NCBI GenBank assembly: GCA_018882545.1
Contig: VERS01000167.1
Span: forward strand, 1 to 5,778
Direction of reading: 5' to 3'
Source: Mycobacterium sp.
GTDB taxonomy: Bacteria > Actinomycetota > Actinomycetes > Mycobacteriales > Mycobacteriaceae
DNA: 5,778 nucleotides
Below the pieces are notes generated by a model. That model saw only the letters and a program-made list of their open reading frames with translations, did not search any database and was not told the DNA's origin. Made by a program: the position numbers and the translations under genes. Shown here piece after piece: positions 1 through 5,202 of the stretch. The number at the start of each line of letters is the position of its first letter. Within the stretch, counting starts at the first letter, position 1.

Positions 1-87
1 CGTAGGCGCCGCGGTGGCGCTTTGAGTCGTGGGGTTGATGGTGATCGCCGCGAGAGCTTGGGTCGGCTGAGCGAGTGGTTCCGCCAT
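1..87 (-). CDS. Possible N-terminus of an unidentified leftward gene (partial)
   Basis: On the minus strand an ATG at 87-85 opens a 29-codon frame with no stop before the window edge. It begins MAEPLAQPTQ and continues rich in Ala, Thr, Pro and Gln, with no Arg. The plus-strand reading of the same bases is very Arg-rich, which is typical of an antisense shadow, so the minus reading looks more protein-like. The frame is also open upstream of 87, to an ATG at 303, but there the peptide becomes Arg-rich and is unlikely to be coding. I see no clear Shine-Dalgarno sequence before the ATG. No family is recognisable from 29 residues. If real, it could be the start of a gene of the element proposed to have broken the adjacent patatin gene. 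Confidence 0.22.
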   Translation of the reverse strand, partial: MAEPLAQPTQALAAITINPTTQSATAAPT

Positions 88-129
88 GGCGCGAGGTTTG
101 CGCTTGGTCGAGGGCTGGCGTCCGCGGCA

Positions 130-291
130 AGGAAGCTTGCGCAGAGAGGAGGTCAAGCTGCATGGACGGCCAGGCGCACGCAGGGAGGTTCGCTGTCTGC
201 CCGACAACTCTTGTCGGGTCGCAGTGCGCACGCGACGGAAGTTCCTTGCGTTGCGAGGCCTGTCCTTGCAACGTTCGAAGTCAGCTTGACC
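130..291. other. Structured non-coding segment, candidate structured RNA or element end
   Basis: This gene-free stretch contains nested inverted repeats. GGTCAAGCTG (151-160) is the exact reverse complement of CAGCTTGACC (282-291) and could close a multi-branched fold. Inside are a perfect 8-bp stem CCCGACAA/TTGTCGGG (200-207 with 211-218, 3-nt loop CTC), a 5-bp stem GTCGC/GCGAC (218-222 with 232-236), and a long stem CGTTGCGAGG/CCTTGCAACG (249-258 with 264-273, one G-U pair, 5-nt loop). AGCTTG/CAAGCT (134-139 with 154-159) would compete with the closing stem. The wobble pair is G-U only in a plus-strand transcript; a minus-strand transcript would have an A-C mismatch there. The segment stops just before patatin homology begins. 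It might be a transposon end, for example an IS110/IS1111-type guide-RNA region, or an unrelated small RNA. No T-tract terminator follows it. The identity is inferred; the repeats are seen directly. Confidence 0.4.
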
Positions 292-328
292 CCCAGCAAA
301 CATCCGTGAGTCTGACCTCGGCGCCGCA

Positions 329-1099
329 ATGCTGCGGTTGCTCGACCCGTCCATCTCCGCCGCCGGGGTGTTTCGGGCCGGAAAGATCCTCGACTCGGTC
401 CGTGAGATCGTCGGCGACGTCACCATCGAGGAACTGCCGATCCCCTACACCGCGGTGACCACCGACCTCGTGGCCGGCAAGTCGGTGTGGCTGCAGCGCG
501 GTCCGCTCGACGAGGCCATCCGAGCCTCGATCGCCATCCCCGGAGTGATCGCACCCCACCTGCTCGACGGCAGGCTGCTGGCCGACGGCGGAATCCTCGA
601 CCCGTTGCCGATCGCCCCGATCGCCGCGGCCAATGCGGACCTTACCGTCGCGGTCAGCGTTTCGGGGATGGAGTCCGAGATGACCGATGAAGGCGGTGCA
701 GGGGTCAGACCGACCAGGGAGCGGCTGAACCGATTGCGCCGCAGCACATCTGCTCTGCTCGATCGGCTCAGTACCGGTGCGACGCCGTTTGATATGACCG
801 AGATCGACGCAGCCGAGGAACCCGACCTGACCGGCGAGGATTTCGGCGACGGCGAACGGGCGGCGCAGATCCCCAAACTGCGCAGTTTCGCGGTCATGAT
901 GCGCACCATCGACATCGCCCAGGCCGCGCTGGCTCGCCACCAGATGGCGGCCTACCCCCCGGACGTCCTCATCGAGGTCCCCCGGACGGCCTGCCGCAGC
1001 CTGGATTTCCACCGGTCCGCCGAGCTGATCGCCCTCGGTCACGAATTGGCCGGCCGGGCGCTGGATCGCATCGAACCCGAGGGATCCGACCAGTCATGA
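329..1099 (+). pseudogene. 5'-truncated patatin-like phospholipase
   Basis: The remaining 256 residues are the C-terminal part of a patatin-like (RssA-type) serine acyl hydrolase. The conserved segments seen are LRLLDPSIS near the start, a TAVTTDLVAGKSVW strand at about 41-54, RASIAIPGVIAPH at about 65-77, and the DGG motif at 86-88 whose Asp is half of the Ser-Asp catalytic dyad. Relatives of this type usually have roughly 75-100 more residues at the N-terminus, carrying the Gly-rich oxyanion loop and the GxSxG nucleophile elbow. Neither is present, and no upstream frame in the window encodes them. The frame is open only back to a TGA at 287-289. Homology-like sequence (SDLGAA before the Met) may extend back to about 308-311, so the break lies at about 290-311. 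I see no convincing ribosome binding site for the Met at 329. Without Ser the product should be catalytically dead, so I call it a gene remnant; the rest of the frame is undamaged, suggesting a fairly recent break. Confidence 0.8.
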
Positions 1100-1152
1100 G
1101 CCAACCTGGGTGACGGGGGCCCGATTCGGCGCTGGTGGACCCACGGCCGATG

Positions 1153-1209
1153 TGTCCATAATGGCGATCATGGGGGCTAGAGTTGTCCACGCTGTCCATG
1201 TTGTCGGGA
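1153..1209 (+). promoter_or_regulatory. TGTCCA repeat cluster, candidate operator
   Basis: Three 9-bp units follow one another exactly: TTGTCCACG (1183-1191), CTGTCCATG (1192-1200) and the weaker TTGTCGGGA (1201-1209). A further TGTCCA lies at 1153-1158, and its inverted form TGGAC lies at 1136-1140. They sit between the patatin remnant and the catabolic operon, just upstream of or overlapping the likely promoter. Tandem sites at near one-helical-turn spacing are typical of cooperative regulator binding. The PucR-type regulator at the operon's end is a plausible ligand, but I know of no matching published site. Confidence 0.35.
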
Positions 1210-1228
1210 GCCGGTTCGGGCCTACCGT
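1201..1228 (+). promoter_or_regulatory. Possible sigma-A-type promoter of the operon
   Basis: TTGTCG (1201-1206) is followed after 16 bp by TACCGT (1223-1228), which fits the loose TANNNT pattern of mycobacterial -10 elements. The -10 is flanked by a small dyad, TACC-GT-GGTA (1223-1232). Transcription from here would give a leader of roughly 90-95 nt before the ATG at 1329. A second -10-like hexamer, CATAAT (1157-1162), is closer to consensus but has no good -35. Both are weak inferences from sequence alone. Confidence 0.25.
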
Positions 1229-1255
1229 GGTATCAGGACCGACGGAAGGCCCAGC

Positions 1256-1278
1256 GACGTGACGACGTTCCTCACGTC
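1256..1278. promoter_or_regulatory. Perfect 7-bp inverted repeat in the operon leader
   Basis: GACGTGA (1256-1262) and TCACGTC (1272-1278) form an exact inverted repeat around a 9-bp spacer, about 50 bp upstream of the dehydrogenase start. The half-site spacing of 16 bp centre to centre suits a dimeric regulator contacting successive major grooves. In RNA it could instead form a 7-bp hairpin. It lies downstream of the proposed -10, where a repressor would block elongation. Confidence 0.35.
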
Positions 1279-1328
1279 CTCGCCGGCGCCGTCGCCGCGC
1301 CGTGGAACTCACCGAAAGGAACCGGAAC

Positions 1329-2522
1329 ATGACCATCACCGCACTGCCCCCGAAGAAGACGATCTATTCCCCCCTGGAACTGTTCGACGTCGACCGCCTG
1401 CTCGATGACGACGAACGCGACATCGCCGCCACGGTTCGCAGGTTCGTCGACGCCCGGCTCAAGCCCAATGTCGCGGACTGGTTCGAGTCCGGCAGCCTGC
1501 CCCGGGAATTGGCGCGCGAATTCGGCCAACTCGGAGTGATGGGCATGCATCTGCAGGGCTACGGTTGTGCAGGCACCAACGCCGTCAGTTACGGCCTGGC
1601 CTGCATGGAACTGGAGGCCGGAGACAGCGGCTTCCGCAGCTTCGTCTCGGTGCAGGGCTCGCTGTCGATGTTCTCCATCTACCGCTACGGATCCGAGGAG
1701 CAGAAGCAGGAGTGGCTGCCGAGGCTGGCCGCCGGCGAGGCGATCGGCTGCTTCGGGCTGACCGAGGCCGACTTCGGCTCCAACCCGGCCGGGATGCGGA
1801 CCCGGGCCCGACGCGACGGGTCCGACTGGGTGCTCAACGGCACCAAGATGTGGATCACCAACGGCAACCTCGCCGACGTCGCCACCGTCTGGGCCCAGAC
1901 CGACGACGGAATCCGCGGGTTCCTGGTGCCCACCGATACACCTGGATTCTCCGCCAACGTCATTCACAAGAAGCTGTCGCTGCGCGCATCGGTCACCTCG
2001 GAGTTGGTGCTGGACAACGTGCGCCTGCCGGCCGAAGCGCAACTGCCTGAGGCCCGCGGTCTCGGCGCCCCGTTGTCATGCCTGAACGAAGCCCGCTTCG
2101 GCATAGTCTTCGGCGTGCTGGGCGCCGCCCGGGACTGCCTGGAGACCACCCTGACCTACACCGCCAACCGCGACGTGTTCGACCGGCCGCTGTCGAGCTA
2201 TCAGCTCAGCCAGGAGAAGCTGGCCAACATGACGCTGGAACTGGGCAAGGGGATGCTGCTGGCCATCCACCTCGGCCGGATCAAGGACGCCGACGGCATC
2301 GCCCCCGAACAGGTGAGCCTGGGCAAGCTCAACAACGTTCGCGAGGCCCTGGCCATCGCCCGGGAATGCCGAACCCTGCTGGGCGGCAGCGGGATCACCC
2401 TGGAATACTCGCCGCTGAGGCACGCCAACAATCTCGAGTCGGTACTGACCTACGAGGGCACCTCGGAGATGCACCTGCTGTCTATCGGCAAGGCCCTCAC
2501 CGGGCACGCGGCGTTTCGCTGA
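1329..2522 (+). CDS. Acyl-CoA dehydrogenase, glutaryl-CoA dehydrogenase type
   Basis: A cytoplasmic FAD flavoenzyme of 397 residues, the normal length for the family. From the ATG at 1329 it has the three acyl-CoA dehydrogenase regions in order: helical N-terminal domain (about 25-135), beta domain with CFGLTEADFGSN (141-152) and MWITNG (174-179), and C-terminal helical domain with LLGGSGI (350-356) and TYEGT (374-378), containing the catalytic base Glu376. Features specific to glutaryl-CoA dehydrogenases are the DSGFRSFVSVQ block (99-109) and RFGIVFGVLGAA (256-267). Glu96, Arg103 and Tyr375 align with human GCDH Glu87, Arg94 and Tyr369, which handle the substrate's distal carboxylate. It probably oxidises glutaryl-CoA (or a similar dicarboxylyl-CoA) to crotonyl-CoA and CO2, passing electrons to ETF. 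The start at 1329 is preferred because AAAGGA (1315-1320) lies 8 nt upstream; an in-frame GTG at 1302 has no ribosome binding site. It is first in the operon. The family is certain; exact substrate is inferred. Confidence 0.93.
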   Translation: MTITALPPKKTIYSPLELFDVDRLLDDDERDIAATVRRFVDARLKPNVADWFESGSLPRELAREFGQLGVMGMHLQGYGCAGTNAVSYGLACMELEAGDSGFRSFVSVQGSLSMFSIYRYGSEEQKQEWLPRLAAGEAIGCFGLTEADFGSNPAGMRTRARRDGSDWVLNGTKMWITNGNLADVATVWAQTDDGIRGFLVPTDTPGFSANVIHKKLSLRASVTSELVLDNVRLPAEAQLPEARGLGAPLSCLNEARFGIVFGVLGAARDCLETTLTYTANRDVFDRPLSSYQLSQEKLANMTLELGKGMLLAIHLGRIKDADGIAPEQVSLGKLNNVREALAIARECRTLLGGSGITLEYSPLRHANNLESVLTYEGTSEMHLLSIGKALTGHAAFR

Positions 2523-2537
2523 GATGCTCGGGCTGCG

Positions 2538-4013
2538 ATGACGGCAAGTATCGCCCACCTCGTCGCCGGGCAGTGGCGCGACGGCAGCGGGGAACGCCTG
2601 CGCAGCCTCAATCCGACCCGGCCGGACCACGTGGTCGCCGAGGGCGGCTCGGCGAGTCGCGGCGACGTCGACGACGCAGTGTGCGCAGCCGCCGAAGCGC
2701 TGGCGGCGTGGTCGGCCACCCCGATCCACACCCGCGGCGCGGTGTTGACCGCCGCCGCTGCGATCGTCGATGCCAACGCCGAGCAGTGGGGTCTGGAACT
2801 GTCGATCGAGGAGGGCAAGACCCGGCTGGAAGGTGTCGGCGAGGTACGCCGCGCCGCACAGATCCTGCGCTACTACTCCGGCGAGGGGGACCGGGTCGCC
2901 GGTGAGATCTTCGCCTCGCCGCGGGCCGGTGAGCAGATCCTGGTGACCCGCAAACCCGTCGGCGTGGTGGGGGTGATCACTCCGTTCAACTTCCCGATCG
3001 CCATCCCGGCCTGGAAGATTGCGCCGGCCCTGGTGCACGGCAACACGGTGGTGTGGAAACCGGCCAGTTCGGTTCCCCTGCTCGCGACCCGGCTGGCCGA
3101 AGCCCTGACCCTGTCCGGCCTGCCCCCAGGTGTGCTGAACCTGGTGGTGGGTGATGCCGGAGTCGGGGACGCGATCGTCGGCCACAGCGAGGTCGCGGCG
3201 ATCACCTTCACCGGCAGTACCGGGGTGGGCCGACGGATCGCTGCCGCGGCAGCAGCCCGGGGGGTGCCGGTGCAGGCCGAGATGGGCGGGAAGAACGCCG
3301 CCGTGGTCCTCGACGACGCTGACTTCGAGGTGGCCCTCGAACAGGTGCTGCTGGGCGCCTTCCGCAGTACCGGCCAAAAGTGCACCGCAACATCGCGACT
3401 GATCGTCACCGACGGCATCGCCGACAAGTTCATCGCCGCGCTGATCGGGCGCGCCGACTCCCTGGCGGTGGGTGACCCCACCGACGACCGCACCCAGATG
3501 GGTCCGGTCATCGCCGGTTCCGCGCAGTTGTCAATCACCGCCGGGATCAACACAGCGAAGGCTCAGGGGGCGGCGGTGCTGGCCGGCGGCGGAGCCTACC
3601 GCGATGGGCCGTTGGCGCAGGGCTACTTCGTCGCGCCGACCGTCGTCGAACTCACCGGACCGGCGGACATCTGGACCGACGAGTTGTTCAGGCCGGTGCT
3701 GACGGTCCGGCGGGCCGGTGGCGCCGAGGAGGCTTTCGCTCTGGCCAATGACAGCGAATTCGGTTTGAGTGCAGCGGTATTCACTCAGGACCTGACCCGG
3801 GTGCTGCAGGCCATGGAGTGCATTGATGTGGGGGTGCTGCACGTCAACTCCGAATCGGCCGGCGCGGACCCGCATGTGCCGTTCGGCGGGGCCAAGAAGA
3901 GCGGCCTGGGCCCCAAGGAACAGGGCGCTGCGGCCCGGGAGTTCTTCACCCACACCACAACGGTCTACCTGCGCGGCGGGACGCCCGGCGACGGCAGGAC
4001 ACCGGGGGGATGA
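2538..4013 (+). CDS. NAD(P)-dependent semialdehyde-type aldehyde dehydrogenase
   Basis: A 491-residue soluble ALDH-superfamily enzyme of normal length that oxidises an aldehyde to a carboxylate. Visible motifs are TPFNFP with Asn151 (oxyanion hole), VVWKPAS with Lys174 (cofactor), FTGST at 224-228 (cofactor loop), EMGGKN with the general base Glu248, and GQKCTATSR with the nucleophile Cys282. The C-terminal region VPFGGAKKSGLGPKEQG (447-463), followed by an EFFTHTTTVY tail, resembles 2-oxoglutarate-semialdehyde dehydrogenases of the B. subtilis YcbD type. Between two CoA-ester enzymes, a five-carbon semialdehyde such as glutarate semialdehyde is an attractive alternative substrate. One oddity is that the usual E-x-F-G-P cofactor motif reads ELFRP (382-386), with Arg385 for the common Gly or Ala. 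The gene starts 15 bp after the dehydrogenase stop with only a weak ribosome binding site, suggesting translational coupling, and ends in a Gly-rich tail overlapping the next start. Confidence 0.92.
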   Translation: MTASIAHLVAGQWRDGSGERLRSLNPTRPDHVVAEGGSASRGDVDDAVCAAAEALAAWSATPIHTRGAVLTAAAAIVDANAEQWGLELSIEEGKTRLEGVGEVRRAAQILRYYSGEGDRVAGEIFASPRAGEQILVTRKPVGVVGVITPFNFPIAIPAWKIAPALVHGNTVVWKPASSVPLLATRLAEALTLSGLPPGVLNLVVGDAGVGDAIVGHSEVAAITFTGSTGVGRRIAAAAAARGVPVQAEMGGKNAAVVLDDADFEVALEQVLLGAFRSTGQKCTATSRLIVTDGIADKFIAALIGRADSLAVGDPTDDRTQMGPVIAGSAQLSITAGINTAKAQGAAVLAGGGAYRDGPLAQGYFVAPTVVELTGPADIWTDELFRPVLTVRRAGGAEEAFALANDSEFGLSAAVFTQDLTRVLQAMECIDVGVLHVNSESAGADPHVPFGGAKKSGLGPKEQGAAAREFFTHTTTVYLRGGTPGDGRTPGG

Positions 4014-5128
4014 GTCGGGGGGCCCTGGACGGCGTCGTCGTCGTCGACTTAAGTCGGGTGCTGGCCGGGCCGTACGCCACCATGCTCCTGGGTGACTACG
4101 GCGCCGAAGTGATCAAAGTCGAACGGCCCGGCGTCGGCGACGACACCCGGGCCTGGGGCCCGCCGTACGACGGGCAGGGTGTGGCGACCTACTTCAACGC
4201 CATCAACCGCAACAAGCGGTCGGTCACCGTGGATCTGTCCACACCGCAGGGCGCAGCACGGATCCGCGACATGGTCGCCGGCGCCGACATCGTGGTGGAG
4301 AACTTCCGGCCCGGCACCATGGAGCGCCTGGGCTTGGGCTACGAAGATCTACGTAACATCCGGCCAGACTTGATCTACTGCGCCATAACCGGTTTCGGAC
4401 ACGACGGCGGTGCGGCGCTGCCCGGTTACGACCTGCTGGTGCAGGCCGTCGGCGGCCTCATGAGCGTGACCGGACCGGCGCCCGGGTCGCCCACCAAGGT
4501 CGGCGTGGCGCTGGTGGATGTCCTGACCGGGCTGCACGCCCTGTCCGGAATCCTGGCCGCCCTGCACCACCGCGACCGAACCGGCGAAGGTCAGCGGGTC
4601 GACACCAACCTGCTGTCCTCGCTGCTGTCCTCGATGGTCAACCAGGCCTCCGGATACCTGGGAGCTGGCGCGGTGCCCGGCATCATGGGCAACCGGCACC
4701 CCAGCATCGCGCCGTACGAGACCTTCCAGACCGCAGACCGGCCGATCGCCCTGGCAGTGGGCAACGACAGGCAATTCGCCGCGATCGCCGACCGGCTGGG
4801 CATCCCGGAGCTCATCAGCGACCACCGCTTCGCCACCAACTCCGACCGGGTGGCACACCGCGACACGCTGTGCGCCATTCTCGGCCGAGTCTTGGCCACC
4901 CGCGGGGCCGACCATTGGAACGAGGTGCTGGCCGAGGCCGGCGTTCCGGCCGGCCCGATCAACGACCTGGCCGAAGCATTCGCCTTCGCCGAGCGCCTGG
5001 GCCTGCACCCGACGGTCGCAGTGCCGGGCACCCCCACCCCGCAGGTCGCCAACCCGGTGGACCTCTCTGCCACGCCGGTCAGCTACCGGCTGGCGCCGCC
5101 CGCCCTGCCGCAGGATCAGGGACCATGA
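4010..5128 (+). CDS. CaiB/BaiF family III CoA-transferase
   Basis: A 372-residue family III CoA-transferase, which moves CoA from an acyl-CoA donor (commonly succinyl-CoA) to a carboxylate through an aspartyl-CoA thioester. The N-terminal block VVDLSRVLAGPYATMLLGDYG (11-31, abridged as LAGPYATMLLGDYGAEVIKVE), NRNKRSVTVDL (66-76), ADIVVENFRPGTMERLG (92-108) and GYDLLVQAVGGLMSVTG (139-155) are all standard. Asp170 in GVALVDVLTG is the predicted catalytic residue, and GNRHPSIAPYETF (227-239) resembles the succinyl-CoA:glutarate CoA-transferase (SUGCT) branch. With the upstream glutaryl-CoA-dehydrogenase-type enzyme, activation of glutarate or a close dicarboxylate is likely. The ATG overlaps the aldehyde dehydrogenase stop as ATGA. 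The C-terminus ends at APPALPQDQGP, without the GxHTxEVL-like tail many relatives have, so it is slightly short. Family certain; acceptor inferred. Confidence 0.93.
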   Translation: MSRGALDGVVVVDLSRVLAGPYATMLLGDYGAEVIKVERPGVGDDTRAWGPPYDGQGVATYFNAINRNKRSVTVDLSTPQGAARIRDMVAGADIVVENFRPGTMERLGLGYEDLRNIRPDLIYCAITGFGHDGGAALPGYDLLVQAVGGLMSVTGPAPGSPTKVGVALVDVLTGLHALSGILAALHHRDRTGEGQRVDTNLLSSLLSSMVNQASGYLGAGAVPGIMGNRHPSIAPYETFQTADRPIALAVGNDRQFAAIADRLGIPELISDHRFATNSDRVAHRDTLCAILGRVLATRGADHWNEVLAEAGVPAGPINDLAEAFAFAERLGLHPTVAVPGTPTPQVANPVDLSATPVSYRLAPPALPQDQGP

Positions 5129-5202
5129 CGACACCGGTGACGATCGCCGCGATGTTCTCCGCTGACACCGTCTCCGTCGAGCACCCGAGCACCTGCCGCT
5201 GA
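5125..5202 (+). CDS. Possible 25-residue micro-ORF coupling the transferase and pucR genes
   Basis: An ATG at 5125 overlaps the CoA-transferase stop as ATGA, has AGGA (5112-5115) 9 nt upstream, and ends in a TGA at 5200-5202 that shares one base with the regulator's ATG (TGATG). The 25-residue product begins MTTPVTIAAM, has no membrane segment, and I recognise no family. Both junctions are arranged as in translational coupling. Alternatives are that it is a decayed end of the CoA-transferase after a frameshift, or chance. A short dyad, ATCGC-C-GCGAT, lies within it at 5143-5153. Confidence 0.35.
   Translation: MTTPVTIAAMFSADTVSVEHPSTCR

Noticed and set aside
6..23. GCGCC-N5-GGCGC hairpin followed by TTT, resembling a terminator.
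   Set aside because: The stem is only 5 bp and the T run only three bases; such hairpins arise often by chance at this GC content.
2..25. Frame ending VGAAVAL then TGA at the window start, possibly the end of an upstream gene or of the missing patatin nucleophile region.
   Set aside because: Only seven residues are visible, too few to assign, and the resemblance to a patatin GxSxGA segment could be chance.
22..309. Plus-strand 95-codon frame across the structured left segment.
   Set aside because: The product is Arg-, Ala- and Gly-rich with no known motif, no ribosome binding site precedes the GTG-type or later starts, and the inverted repeats better explain the stretch.
281..1042. Minus-strand open frame of 253 codons opposite the patatin remnant.
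   Set aside because: The plus strand clearly encodes patatin sequence, including the DGG motif; the antisense product is a typical shadow.
1302..1328. Upstream in-frame GTG start adding nine residues to the acyl-CoA dehydrogenase.
   Set aside because: No Shine-Dalgarno precedes it, while AAAGGA is well placed for the ATG at 1329; the extra residues would include the ribosome binding site itself.
2076..3377. Long minus-strand open frame of 433 codons opposite the dehydrogenases.
   Set aside because: It is antisense to two well-supported enzymes and has the His-, Gln-, Gly- and Arg-rich composition of a GC-rich shadow frame, with no domain motif.
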